From: an uncultured Phascolarctobacterium sp.
GTDB lineage: Bacteria > Bacillota > Negativicutes > Acidaminococcales > Acidaminococcaceae
DNA length: 64,000 bases
Direction of reading: 5' to 3'
NCBI GenBank assembly: GCA_900544795.1
Contig: UQWM01000002.1
Span: 62,001-126,000 of the forward strand
Shown here: positions 41,031-49,951 of the stretch, one piece after another
Numbering within the stretch: the stretch's first letter is position 1
How the letters are laid out: every line of letters begins with the position of its first letter
The notes under the pieces: generated by a model
The model's database searches: none
What the model was told of the DNA's origin: nothing
What the model saw: only the letters and a program-made list of their open reading frames with translations
Position numbers and translations under genes: made by a program

Positions 41031-43226
41031 ATGAGAAGAAGAAATATGTTGCGGCCCTTGTCCTTGAGTTTGGCGGCGCTTTTGCTGGCAACTCCTGTTT
41101 GGGCACAGGAAAACAGCGCGTCGGATGTAGTTGAAAATCAAACTATGACTATCGGCGGCAAAGAGCAGATAGTTACCAAAGCGGCGTTGAAAAAAGCGCA
41201 GAAAGCTGAGGGAAAATCCGGCGGTGGTTTGAAATCCGGTAAAAAGGGCAAAAAGACTGTTTATCGTATGCACAACAAACCATCTGAGGATATTTCCGAT
41301 CCCCGCTACAAAGGGCCTGCCGCAGCAGGTGAGCAGACAGCAGAAGAAGCTGCCGAGGGACAGGAAAGCGAAGCTAAACGTCCCGTAAGCAGACAGGATG
41401 CAGCTAAAGAAGCGGCTAAGGAAGAGGAATTAAAAACAGCTCAGGAAGCAGTAGCTAATGCTCCCCAAACTAATACTGTCCGTGAAGAAGCGCCGATGCG
41501 TCCGCCTGCTGAAGTTGAAAAGGCGGCAGCACCATATTTTGGCCAGTTGGTGACTAAAATCATGGTCAGCGGCAACAACGTGACTCCTACCGAAGAAATC
41601 ATTGATGTACTGAAAACCAAGCCGGGTATGACTTTAACGTCTGAAGGTTTGGGTAAAGACCTGTACGCTATTTATAATATGGGATGGTTCTATGACCTGC
41701 AGCCGGAATTCAATCAGGTTCCGGAAGGCGTGCAGGTTACTTATCATGTCATGGAAAACCCTATTTATCAGCAATTGGAAGTTGAAGGGAATACCAAGAT
41801 TTCCACCAGCAAGATCGAAAGTCTGCTGGATCTGCAGAAAAATCAACTGATCAACATCAGGGAAGTCAATACGAAAGTGCAGCGCTTAGAGGCTGAATAT
41901 AACAAAGAAGGTTATATCCTGGCTCGTGTTGCCGATATCAGGATGCAGCCTGAGGGTACTTTGCTGCTGGTCGTTAACGAAGGCATCGTGGAAGATTTTA
42001 AGATCAAAGGCAATACCAAAACTAAAGATTATGTTATTACCCGCGAAATGAAGCTGAAAAAAGGCGAACCTTTCAATGCTAAGGATGCCCGCCGAAGCAT
42101 GCAGCGTATTTATAATTTAGGCTATTTTGAAGATGTCAATATTAAGCTGAATCCCGGTCAACAGCCTAATGCTGTTGAGATCGAGATCTCCGTTGTGGAA
42201 ATGAATACGGGTACCTTTGGCATAGGCGCCGGCTACAGTGATGCTGACGGCTTCATTGGTATGGTTTCCGTAGGTGATAAAAACTTCCGTGGCACCGGCG
42301 ATAAAGTGAATATTCGCTGGGAGTTTGGCGGCGCTGATAATAAGAACTATGAGTTCTCTTACACCAAACCGTGGATCGACAGCAAAGAAACCAGTGCGAC
42401 CATTACTTTATACGATGTTACCAATGAGTATGCAGACTATGACCGTAATGCGGACGAGATCGCCCGTTACGATAAAAAACGCCGCGGCCAGGAATTGACC
42501 TTCAGCCGTAAAACCAATAATGAATACGTTAGCAATTATCTGACCTTGAAGAATCGCGACGATATCTACAAAGGCGCTGTTGACGGTTACAGCACCCAGT
42601 ATTATGAGAATTCATGGAACTATAATCCTGATTGGAATCCAAAATATGATGGGTATAGTGGGGAATACCGTCAGAAAAAGAATTTTGGCCTGACCCGTAG
42701 TATCGGCGTAGCCAGAGTTTATGATTCTCGTGACAATATTTATGATCCACATGAAGGTAAACGTAATGCCTATACGATCGAGTATGCCGGTTTAGGCGGC
42801 GATTTTGATTTCACCAAATATTCCGTAGACTACCGTTATTACTACCGTCAGGGTGCGGAAAACGTTATTGCCGTACAATTGGGCGCCGGTTATGCGTCTG
42901 GCACTATGCCTTTGAGCCAGCGCTTTTCTATGGGCGGCAGCGATACCTTGCGCGGCTATAAGGATGACCAGTTCAAAGGTAACAGTATGCTGAAAGGCAC
43001 TGTTGAATATAGAGTGCCGATCGTGAAAAAAGTACAGGGCGTAGTTTTTGTTGACACTGGTTATGCTTGGGATAAAGACCGTGAAACGGCTTTTGATTTA
43101 GGCGAGATGAAGTATAGCTATGGTCTTGGTCTGCGTATCAACTCCCCCTTGGGTCCGGTCAAGCTTGATTATGGTTATGGCGACCAGGGCGGACGTTTCC
43201 ACTTTAGCTTCGGCGGTCAATTCTAA
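41031..43226 (+). CDS. bamA: Outer-membrane protein assembly factor BamA
   Basis: 731 residues: signal peptide (to about A25), a long Lys/Glu/Ala-rich extension (~26-165), three recognisable POTRA domains (~168-245, 246-320, 322-400) and a 16-strand barrel (~405-731) with the S-M-G-G-S-D-T-L-R-G-Y motif and the terminal F-S-F-G-G-Q-F. It folds OM proteins such as the autotransporter, TolC and the MlaD barrel. Proteobacterial BamA has five POTRA domains, so this is the shorter type. ATG at 41031 follows GGGAGGA. Followed by genes for Skp/OmpH-like chaperones. Confidence 0.95.
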   Translation: MRRRNMLRPLSLSLAALLLATPVWAQENSASDVVENQTMTIGGKEQIVTKAALKKAQKAEGKSGGGLKSGKKGKKTVYRMHNKPSEDISDPRYKGPAAAGEQTAEEAAEGQESEAKRPVSRQDAAKEAAKEEELKTAQEAVANAPQTNTVREEAPMRPPAEVEKAAAPYFGQLVTKIMVSGNNVTPTEEIIDVLKTKPGMTLTSEGLGKDLYAIYNMGWFYDLQPEFNQVPEGVQVTYHVMENPIYQQLEVEGNTKISTSKIESLLDLQKNQLINIREVNTKVQRLEAEYNKEGYILARVADIRMQPEGTLLLVVNEGIVEDFKIKGNTKTKDYVITREMKLKKGEPFNAKDARRSMQRIYNLGYFEDVNIKLNPGQQPNAVEIEISVVEMNTGTFGIGAGYSDADGFIGMVSVGDKNFRGTGDKVNIRWEFGGADNKNYEFSYTKPWIDSKETSATITLYDVTNEYADYDRNADEIARYDKKRRGQELTFSRKTNNEYVSNYLTLKNRDDIYKGAVDGYSTQYYENSWNYNPDWNPKYDGYSGEYRQKKNFGLTRSIGVARVYDSRDNIYDPHEGKRNAYTIEYAGLGGDFDFTKYSVDYRYYYRQGAENVIAVQLGAGYASGTMPLSQRFSMGGSDTLRGYKDDQFKGNSMLKGTVEYRVPIVKKVQGVVFVDTGYAWDKDRETAFDLGEMKYSYGLGLRINSPLGPVKLDYGYGDQGGRFHFSFGGQF

Positions 43227-43243
43227 AATAGGCGGTACAGGCC

Positions 43244-44509
43244 GTGAGGATTGTAAAAATCATAGCTATGAGCCTGGCGGTAAGTTTGCTGCCTGCGGCA
43301 GCAAACGCCGCCATAATAGAACATGTCAAGGTCAGCGTAGTTGACCGAGGCGCTACCAGCGGCGTGCTGCTGGAGCGGATGTCGGCCAGTATGCAGACTG
43401 TGGCCGAGCAGCTGCTGCTTGACAAAGATACTGAAAAAGTAAGTCCGGTCCAGAATGAATATACCAGACTACTGGGTGAAGTGGGTGACAGAGTGCTCAA
43501 TGGTTACCAGATGGAAGCGGTGTCGATGCAATTAGGCTCTGTGACTCAGGTGACAATGGTTGTAGCACCGTGGAATGAAACTATCAGCAATGTTTTCGTT
43601 GACCTGCAGTTTTCAGGTGTCGAAGAAAATACTGCCGCCTTATTGCAGTCCAAACTGCCTGTTCTCAGAGAGCAGCTGGAGTCTGTACTGCGCGGATCAT
43701 CAGCAGATGCGTCTGATTGGGCCGGTGGTGTTCTAAGACGGCTGGTACGCGAACAGGTCGAAACAGAGCTTCCTGAATTCAGGGCCGCTGTTGACGTTGT
43801 CCGTGAACAGCAACGCACTGTGGTACAGGTAGTGATCTATCCTGTGGGACAGTTGGTGCAAAGTATTGACTATGAAATGGTTTCTCAGTCAATACCAAAT
43901 CTGCTGCTTTTGAATATCAAACAGCGTTATGCGCAGAAAACACAGGAGTTAAGAGGCTTGCCTGTAAATTATGTCACCAGGCATAAACAGGAGTTGGAGG
44001 CAGCGTTTCTGTCGGAACTAAAGGAAGAGCCGGAAGTTAAAAGACATAACCTGAGACCGAGCATCATGCTGACACCGGGCGTTAATTCCGGGGCAAGGAT
44101 CCGCTTAGAGTCAGATGAATATAAGATATGGTTTGAAGGATACGGCGACATCGGACGTGATGAGAACAACATTTCCGGACGTGCTCACTTTGGTAAATAT
44201 ATTTCCAAACGTGATGAGATATTCGGCGAAGTCGGTGTTGTTTTGGATGATGTGCGCTGGGATTTTTCAGCCGGCTATGCTTTGCATTATGGTAAAACTA
44301 CGGCCAGTTATATGCGCCGCAGCCCGACGGGCGAAAATGTTTACCGTTTGGAGCAGGATATTACGCCCAAATGGCGTCTGCGGGCCGAGCATTTTTCTGG
44401 TAGTAATACGACGGAAATAGGCGTACGCTACAGGATTCACGAATTCTTAAGTGCGGAGTATGTTTATTCCAATGATAAACCGTACTTCCGAATCGTTGGA
44501 AATTTGTGA
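43244..44509 (+). CDS. Exported protein with beta-rich C terminus, unknown
   Basis: 421 residues from a GTG at 43244; the N terminus (R-I-V-K-I-I-A-M-S-L-A-V-S-L-L-P-A-A-A-N-A) is a clean signal peptide cut near residue 22. Residues ~25-250 alternate helix and strand in a way that hints at two similar domains (V-x-V-V-x-x-G…V-L-L-x-x-M, and V-R-E-Q-Q-R-T-V-V-Q-V-V-I-Y-P-V-G); ~270-421 is a set of alternating amphipathic strands (F-E-G-Y-G-D-I, A-H-F-G-K-Y-I, T-E-I-G-V-R-Y-R-I, A-E-Y-V-Y-S-N) that could be a small OM barrel. It lies 17 bases after bamA and before the OmpH-like genes. I do not recognise the family; an OM-assembly or OM-anchored role is inference. Confidence 0.7.
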   Translation: MRIVKIIAMSLAVSLLPAAANAAIIEHVKVSVVDRGATSGVLLERMSASMQTVAEQLLLDKDTEKVSPVQNEYTRLLGEVGDRVLNGYQMEAVSMQLGSVTQVTMVVAPWNETISNVFVDLQFSGVEENTAALLQSKLPVLREQLESVLRGSSADASDWAGGVLRRLVREQVETELPEFRAAVDVVREQQRTVVQVVIYPVGQLVQSIDYEMVSQSIPNLLLLNIKQRYAQKTQELRGLPVNYVTRHKQELEAAFLSELKEEPEVKRHNLRPSIMLTPGVNSGARIRLESDEYKIWFEGYGDIGRDENNISGRAHFGKYISKRDEIFGEVGVVLDDVRWDFSAGYALHYGKTTASYMRRSPTGENVYRLEQDITPKWRLRAEHFSGSNTTEIGVRYRIHEFLSAEYVYSNDKPYFRIVGNL

Positions 44510-44542
44510 TAAAGTTTGTGATAAAGGTTGAAAGAAAAGATT

Positions 44543-44569
44543 TTGACTGATATAATTATTTAGTATAAT
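44543..44569 (+). promoter_or_regulatory. Promoter of the first ompH-like gene
   Basis: TTGACT (44543-44548) and TATAAT (44564-44569) with a short 15-bp spacer; a second TATAAT at 44551-44556 is an alternative -10. AT-rich, 27 bases before the gene start. Confidence 0.55.
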
Positions 44570-44595
44570 TAAAACTGAAAGCAGGGATTTTTATT

Positions 44596-45081
44596 ATGAT
44601 GCAAAAATTACGTGACCCCAAAAATGTAAAAATGATCTCTTTGTTCGTGGCAGCGATCTTTGTTTTAGGCTGTTTTGCTTTGACTTTGACCCAAAGCGGT
44701 TTTAATAGTGTGGCATCGGCTGCTTCCAGTGAATCGGCTATCGGTGTGGTAAATTATCAGATGCTGCTTTCGCAGGTTCCCGATTTGCAGACTGTACAAG
44801 CAAGCATGAAGCAAGAAATAGATAATGCCCAAAAGGATTTTGACGAAAAAGCTAAAAATATGAACGATACTGAAAAGCAGCGTTATTATCAGCAGCTCCA
44901 GGAGCGTTTATCCAACAGAGAGAAAGAATTGATGGATCCGGTTTTCAAAAAAATCGAAACGACCATCAAGAAAATCGCAGATAAAAAAGGTTTGTCCGTA
45001 GTTGTTGACAAAAATACCGTAGTATACGGTGGTCTCGATATTACTGACGAAGTATCCAAAGCTTTGCAAAGCGGTAAATGA
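44596..45081 (+). CDS. OmpH/Skp-family periplasmic chaperone
   Basis: 161 residues: signal segment (~14-42, ending S-V-A-S-A-A), short strand A-I-G-V-V-N-Y-Q-M-L-L-S-Q-V-P, a long charged coiled coil (~65-125) and the closing strand pair L-S-V-V-V-D-K-N-T-V-V-Y-G-G-L-D-I-T-D-E-V, the OmpH/Skp plan in which helical arms hold unfolded OM proteins. First of three such genes in a row. Confidence 0.9.
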   Translation: MMQKLRDPKNVKMISLFVAAIFVLGCFALTLTQSGFNSVASAASSESAIGVVNYQMLLSQVPDLQTVQASMKQEIDNAQKDFDEKAKNMNDTEKQRYYQQLQERLSNREKELMDPVFKKIETTIKKIADKKGLSVVVDKNTVVYGGLDITDEVSKALQSGK

Positions 45082-45090
45082 TGTCGGACG

Positions 45091-45112
45091 AGGCCCTTTA
45101 GCTAAAGGGCCT
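45091..45112 (+). terminator. Terminator after the first ompH-like gene
   Basis: Perfect GC-rich palindrome with arms AGGCCCTT/AAGGGCCT; followed by a T-rich but interrupted run. Confidence 0.65.
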
Positions 45113-45142
45113 TGTTTCTGTTTAAACTGCAGGAGGTAAAGT

Positions 45143-46051
45143 ATGCGCTGGTTAACACCGATAATTTTGATAGTCGTATTACTTACAGCCGCCTGTGGGA
45201 ATGATCCGGGCGGTAAAGATAAAATTGCCGTCATTGACTGGGATAAAGCTGTCAGCGCTCACCCGCAGCAAACTTCGCTCAAACAGGGCGAAGCGGAATT
45301 GCAGAAGTTGCTGCGTTATCGTGAGGAACAGGCAGAGATGGCTAAGACCCAGATCGCTGGTTTGACCAGGCTGCAGCAGTTGAAGCAAAACAGTAAAGCC
45401 AATTTTCTTGATGCAGATTTTCAGACGCAGATGTATGCCGCAGAAGCTAAAGAGAGGCAGAAACTCTTAGAGGCTTATGAACTTGTGGTTAAGGAAGCGG
45501 ATGCAGCACTGGCGGAACAGGAAAAAGAGCTGGAAGATGCTTACCAGTTAAAAATATTGAATTTGCGGCTGCGCCTTGACGCTATTAAGATGCGACCCAA
45601 AGAACGCGAGGCGGTCCAAAGCGAGCTGAATCAGGTGCAGTCGGAGCGAGAACAGCAACGACAGCAGATTCTGGCGGCAAAGAACAGGATCATCGGCGCG
45701 AAGATGGAACCGCTGGTAGCGGCTACCCAAGCCAGACTACAACAGCATGCGGCGCAGGTACATCAGGAGCTGCAGGGCGATATGTCGGCATCAGTATCCA
45801 AAGATCAGGACGACCTGGCTAAGGTGCCGGAAGTACTGACGAATGCTATGGCAGCTATTGATAAGCAGGTAGATAAGCTGCAGGAAAGTAATGAAAAAAT
45901 CATGGAAAATATTCGTCGGGATATTGAAAGCAATGTGATAAAATTAGCACATGAACGTAAGTATACAATAGTTTTTCACAGTGTTAAGGTTAATATCAAA
46001 GCAGATGACATTACAGATGATGTGATCAAGGCTTTGCAAAATATGAAATAA
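45143..46051 (+). CDS. OmpH/Skp-like lipoprotein, long coiled coil
   Basis: 302 residues with a signal peptide ending in a lipobox-like L-L-T-A-A-C-G (Cys 18), then an OmpH-type opening strand K-I-A-V-I-D-W-D-K-A-V-S-A-H-P, an unusually long Gln/Glu/Ala/Lys/Arg coiled coil (~50-265) and the closing strand Y-T-I-V-F-H-S-V-K-V-N-I-K-A-D-D-I-T-D-D-V. The arms are about twice the usual Skp length. Lipid attachment would tether it to a membrane, unlike soluble Skp. AGGAGG precedes the ATG. Confidence 0.82.
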   Translation: MRWLTPIILIVVLLTAACGNDPGGKDKIAVIDWDKAVSAHPQQTSLKQGEAELQKLLRYREEQAEMAKTQIAGLTRLQQLKQNSKANFLDADFQTQMYAAEAKERQKLLEAYELVVKEADAALAEQEKELEDAYQLKILNLRLRLDAIKMRPKEREAVQSELNQVQSEREQQRQQILAAKNRIIGAKMEPLVAATQARLQQHAAQVHQELQGDMSASVSKDQDDLAKVPEVLTNAMAAIDKQVDKLQESNEKIMENIRRDIESNVIKLAHERKYTIVFHSVKVNIKADDITDDVIKALQNMK

Positions 46052-46066
46052 CAGGAGCGATAGAGC

Positions 46067-46477
46067 ATGAAAAAACAATTAGTAGCAGGATTGATGGTTA
46101 TGGTGGCAATGCTTTCGTTTGGCTGCAGCGGCCGTAACGCTGAATTCGGCGTGGTCGACATGAAGACTGTGGAGAGCAAAGCGGCGATAGTCCAGACTGT
46201 CAAAGAAGAAGTTTCGACTAAAGGCAAGGCTTTACAGGAAGAAATGGAAAAAGAGATGGCGGGCAAGTCTCAGGAAGAACAGAAAAAAATTCTTGAAGAT
46301 AAAACCGCTGAAATGCAGTTGATCCAATCCGAGGCTCAAAACAAATTAAAAGCCAGCCTGGATTCCGCGCTGACTGCCGTTGCCAAAGAAAAAGGCCTGG
46401 GCGCTGTATTGGTTAAAGACGCTGTTCCTCAGGGCGGTGTAGACGTTACTGACGCAGTAGTTGAAAAAATGAAATAA
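46067..46477 (+). CDS. OmpH/Skp-like lipoprotein, short
   Basis: 136 residues with lipobox L-S-F-G-C (Cys 20), opening strand F-G-V-V-D-M-K-T-V, a short Lys/Glu coiled coil (~45-100) and the closing G-A-V-L-V-K-D-A-V-P-Q-G-G-V-D-V-T-D-A-V. Third OmpH-like gene in tandem, 15 bases after the second; the two likely share a transcript that ends at the terminator just downstream. Confidence 0.82.
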   Translation: MKKQLVAGLMVMVAMLSFGCSGRNAEFGVVDMKTVESKAAIVQTVKEEVSTKGKALQEEMEKEMAGKSQEEQKKILEDKTAEMQLIQSEAQNKLKASLDSALTAVAKEKGLGAVLVKDAVPQGGVDVTDAVVEKMK

Positions 46478-46486
46478 AAATATGCG

Positions 46487-46513
46487 GCGGGCGGTTGATC
46501 TGCCCGCTTTTTT
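46487..46513 (+). terminator. Terminator after the ompH-like genes
   Basis: Stem GCGGGC/GCCCGC (46487-46492 with 46502-46507), 9-base loop, T6. Confidence 0.82.
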
Positions 46514-46536
46514 AAAAATAGCGGGAGGCTGGGTTT

Positions 46537-47562
46537 ATGGAAAAGACTTTAAAAGAATTGGCGGAATATTTACAGGGAACACTGGAAAATGAAGATCCCA
46601 ACCTTAAAATAACAGGAGTTAACGGTCTGGTTGAAGCAGGGCCGCAGGATATTTCTTTTGCCGTGCCGCCTCATGTAGAGCACTGCCATCTCAGCAAGGC
46701 CGGTGTGATGGTTTTAGCACCGGAAGATCCTGCTATTGCTAAACCGATCATCCGTGTTGCTGACCCCCGTGCAGCGTTTGCTGCGCTGCTAGAGCTTTTC
46801 CGCGCCAGGGAAGAGATCGCAAGGGTTATCAGCCCGCTGGCTGCTGTGGCTGCCAGTGCTAAAATAGGCAAAAATGTTGCTATTCAGCCGTTTGCAGTTA
46901 TTGAAGAAGGCGCTGAAATTGGTGACGGCAGTGTTATTTATCCCCATGTTTATATTGGTAAGCATGTTAAAGTAGGACAGGACTGCACTTTTTATCCGCA
47001 GGTTACGATACGCGAAAATTGCGTTATCGGCAATAGAGTAGTTCTGCAATCAGGCTGCGTTATCGGCGGCGATGGTTTTGGTTATATCACAGATAAGCAA
47101 ACAGGAAGGCACAGCAGCGTTTTGCAGGCTGGCAATGTTATTTTGGAAGATGAAGTTGAAATAGGAAACAATACCTGTATCGACCGGGCTACTGCAGGCA
47201 GTACCATTGTTGGCACAGGAACTAAAATAGATAATCTGGTCCACTTGGGACACAATGATATTCTTGGCAAAAATTGTCTGGTGGTGGCTCATGTGGGAAT
47301 CAGTGGCAGCGTTACTGTTGGCGACAATGTTACTTTTGCCGGTCAGGTGGGTACGGTAGGTCATATCACTATTGGCGATAACTGTGTTTTTGCCGGTAAA
47401 ACAGGTATCACTAATAATGTGCCTTCTAATTCCTTCTGCGCAGGGTTCCCCGCACGTCCACATAAAGAATGGCTGCGTCAGGAAGCAAACCTTAGAAAAA
47501 TCGGTGATTTACTGAAAAAGGTTAAAACACTGGAAGAAACAGTGGCCAAATTAGAAAAATAA
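46537..47562 (+). CDS. lpxD: UDP-3-O-(3-hydroxyacyl)glucosamine N-acyltransferase
   Basis: Third step of lipid A synthesis; adds the N-linked 3-hydroxyacyl chain from acyl-ACP. 341 residues: uridine-binding N-terminal domain (1-~100), left-handed beta-helix of hexapeptide repeats (~105-310; I-G-D-x-V-x-I…) with the catalytic His in D-N-L-V-H-L-G-H-N, and a C-terminal helix. GGGAGG precedes the ATG. First gene of the lpx run. Confidence 0.96.
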   Translation: MEKTLKELAEYLQGTLENEDPNLKITGVNGLVEAGPQDISFAVPPHVEHCHLSKAGVMVLAPEDPAIAKPIIRVADPRAAFAALLELFRAREEIARVISPLAAVAASAKIGKNVAIQPFAVIEEGAEIGDGSVIYPHVYIGKHVKVGQDCTFYPQVTIRENCVIGNRVVLQSGCVIGGDGFGYITDKQTGRHSSVLQAGNVILEDEVEIGNNTCIDRATAGSTIVGTGTKIDNLVHLGHNDILGKNCLVVAHVGISGSVTVGDNVTFAGQVGTVGHITIGDNCVFAGKTGITNNVPSNSFCAGFPARPHKEWLRQEANLRKIGDLLKKVKTLEETVAKLEK

Positions 47563-47585
47563 GAATTAAGGCGGTGTAAAAAGCA

Positions 47586-48476
47586 GTGCTTGCTTATTAT
47601 ATTGTTAAATTTTTCAGCTGGCTTATGTGTATAACACCTAAATGGTTCCGTAATTTTACGGCGGCTTTTTTAGGTGGCATTGCCGTTATAGCGACGCCAA
47701 AATGGCGTTTGCAGATGGCGTCTGCAAACATTCAGGAATGCTTGGGAGTAGACGCTAGCAGAGCTGACCAGATCGCAGAGAAAAGTTTGCGCAGATTTGG
47801 TAGAATGATAGTAGAGGTCATGCGTTTTCCTTTGTTAAATCCGGATAATATCGATCAACTGGTAAAAATTGATGGCTTGGAATATCTGGAGGAAGCTTAT
47901 AAACAGGATAAAGGCGTTATCATGGCTACGGGACATTTCGGCAACTGGGAACTATTGGGCGCAGTTGTGGGTTTGCACGGTTATCCGATGCTTTCGATCA
48001 CCAGGAAGCAAAACAATAAATATATGGATCGGTTCATCAACGAGTATCGTGAAATGGTGGGCCAAAAGATTGCTTATAACCGTGGTGAGCATGGTCTTTT
48101 AGCTATCAGCAGGATGCTGCGTGAAAAAAACCTTTTGGGTGTATTATACGATCAGGATACTAATGATGATGGAGTAGAACTGGATCTTTTTGGTAAACGG
48201 TCGATAATTCCTTTAGGTGCCGCCGCATTATCACGAATTTACGGGTCGCCTATCGTGCCGTTCTTTATTCATAACAATGAAGATGGCACTTGTACGGTCA
48301 AAATTTATCCACCTTTGTATACACCGAAAACTAAAGATAAACAACATGATCTCCATACGGTGACACAGGAAATGATTGTGATTCTGGAACACGAGATCAT
48401 CAGTGATCCGGAAATGTGGTTTTGGGTACACGACCGGTGGAAAGATGGGCGTGAACGGTTTGGAACGAAAAAATAG
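47586..48476 (+). CDS. LpxL/HtrB-type lysophospholipid acyltransferase (first copy)
   Basis: 296-residue inner-membrane-associated acyltransferase of the lipid A late-acylation family. One N-terminal hydrophobic helix; catalytic H-x4-E as H117-F-G-N-W-E122; downstream D-Q-D-T-N-D-D-G and I-P-L-G motifs. GTG start at 47586 after AAGGCGGTG. It lies between lpxD and lpxC, whereas a second copy is at the end of the kds genes; the two probably add different secondary chains. Which acyl chain cannot be told from sequence. Confidence 0.9.
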   Translation: MLAYYIVKFFSWLMCITPKWFRNFTAAFLGGIAVIATPKWRLQMASANIQECLGVDASRADQIAEKSLRRFGRMIVEVMRFPLLNPDNIDQLVKIDGLEYLEEAYKQDKGVIMATGHFGNWELLGAVVGLHGYPMLSITRKQNNKYMDRFINEYREMVGQKIAYNRGEHGLLAISRMLREKNLLGVLYDQDTNDDGVELDLFGKRSIIPLGAAALSRIYGSPIVPFFIHNNEDGTCTVKIYPPLYTPKTKDKQHDLHTVTQEMIVILEHEIISDPEMWFWVHDRWKDGRERFGTKK

Positions 48477-48494
48477 GAAAGGCAGGAAGGGATT

Positions 48495-49337
48495 TTGAAA
48501 GAGATAATGCAACAGACACTTGCTGCTCCAGTTAAATATTCCGGCATTGGGCTACATTCCGGTAAAGAGGTCATAATGCAGATCTTGCCGGCAGCAGAAA
48601 ATACAGGCGTCGTTTTTGTGCGTACTGATTTACCTGGCTGTCCTGAAATCAAGGCTTTGGCAGAAAATGTAAGTTCTACGATTAAAGCAACTACTGTCAG
48701 TGTCGATGGCGCGGAAGTATTTACTGTGGAACATCTGATGGCTGCTTTGTCAATGATGGGTATTGATAACTGTCGGATTGAAATGTCTTCGCCGGAACCT
48801 CCTGTGACTGATGGCAGCGCCGCTGTATTTTGCGAGCTGATCAAGAAGGCCGGCAGAGTTGAACAACAGGAAAAACGTAAAATTTACGCAGTTGAGAAAG
48901 CTTTTGCCGTCTATGAAGGCGACAAATACGTTACGATCCAGCCGTATGACGGTTACCGGATCTCCTTCGTATCCGTTAATGCGCATCCGGCATTAGGGAC
49001 ACAGTATTTTGATATTGAATTGACCGAAGAAAACTTTTTGCAGGAAATTGCTGCTGCCAGAACAGTGGGCTTTATGAGCGAGATTAAGCAGTTACAGCAA
49101 ATGGGGCTGGGGCTGGGCGGCAGTATTGAAAACGTAGTCATTTTCGATAATGATAAAATTTTATCAGAAACAAGGTTTGATGATGAGCTGATCAGGCATA
49201 AGATATTGGATGTGATTGGTGATTTATATTTGCTGGGTCATCTGCGCGGTCATATAATTGCCGTAAAATCAGGACATGCTTTTAATTCGTGTCTGGCTAA
49301 GCAAATACAGGCGTATAGAATCAAGGAGGAAGAATAA
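48495..49337 (+). CDS. lpxC: UDP-3-O-acyl-N-acetylglucosamine deacetylase
   Basis: Zinc-dependent committed step of lipid A synthesis. 280 residues; zinc ligands H80 (in V-E-H-L-M-A-A-L), H235 and D239 (in R-H-K-I-L-D-V-I-G-D), and the general acid H in the G-H-A-F-N-S motif near the C terminus. TTG start at 48495 after AGGAAGGGA. The stop overlaps fabZ (TAATG). Confidence 0.96.
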   Translation: MKEIMQQTLAAPVKYSGIGLHSGKEVIMQILPAAENTGVVFVRTDLPGCPEIKALAENVSSTIKATTVSVDGAEVFTVEHLMAALSMMGIDNCRIEMSSPEPPVTDGSAAVFCELIKKAGRVEQQEKRKIYAVEKAFAVYEGDKYVTIQPYDGYRISFVSVNAHPALGTQYFDIELTEENFLQEIAAARTVGFMSEIKQLQQMGLGLGGSIENVVIFDNDKILSETRFDDELIRHKILDVIGDLYLLGHLRGHIIAVKSGHAFNSCLAKQIQAYRIKEEE

Positions 49338-49780
49338 TGATTACTTTAGACGCAATTGAAATCCAAAAAATTATCCCTCACCGTTACCCGATGCTGTTAG
49401 TAGACCGTATTTTGGAATTGGAGCCGATGAAAAGAGCTGTCGGTGTCAAAAATATTACCATGAATGAATTACAGTTTCTGGGACATTTTCCCGGAGAACC
49501 GATCATGCCTGGCGTGCTTCTGATAGAGGCTATGGCACAGGTAGGCGGCGTAGCGATGCTGTATCCTGAAGAAAACCGCGGAAAGATCGCAGTGTTTGGC
49601 AAAATCGACAATGTTCGTTTCCGTCGTCAGGTAGTACCGGGGGATCAGGTAATTACTACGACTGAAGTGGTGAAAATTCGCGGCAATATGGGTGTTATCC
49701 ACTGCGAAGGCAAGGTCGACGGACAAGTTGCCTGTGAATGTGATTGCACTTTTGCGATCATGGATTCTAAAAATTCTTAA
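49337..49780 (+). CDS. fabZ: 3-hydroxyacyl-ACP dehydratase FabZ
   Basis: 147-residue hotdog enzyme of fatty-acid elongation; catalytic H15 in I-P-H-R-Y-P-M-L-L-V-D-R and the Glu in P-G-V-L-L-I-E-A-M-A-Q. FabZ and LpxA/LpxD compete for 3-hydroxyacyl-ACP, which explains the position next to lpxC and lpxA. One-base overlap with lpxC. Confidence 0.96.
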   Translation: MITLDAIEIQKIIPHRYPMLLVDRILELEPMKRAVGVKNITMNELQFLGHFPGEPIMPGVLLIEAMAQVGGVAMLYPEENRGKIAVFGKIDNVRFRRQVVPGDQVITTTEVVKIRGNMGVIHCEGKVDGQVACECDCTFAIMDSKNS

Positions 49781-49951
49781 TTAGAGAAAAAACGCCATAA
49801 ATCATAGTAATATGACGAAAAAAAGCGTTTTTAGCGCATAATCAGTTAAAACAACCGAATTTGACGCGCGAAAAAACAAAGTTGTGGGAGAGTATAAGTA
49901 GTATATTGTAAAGCTGTTTAATTGTTTGATTAAAATTGAGGAGTGAAGGAA

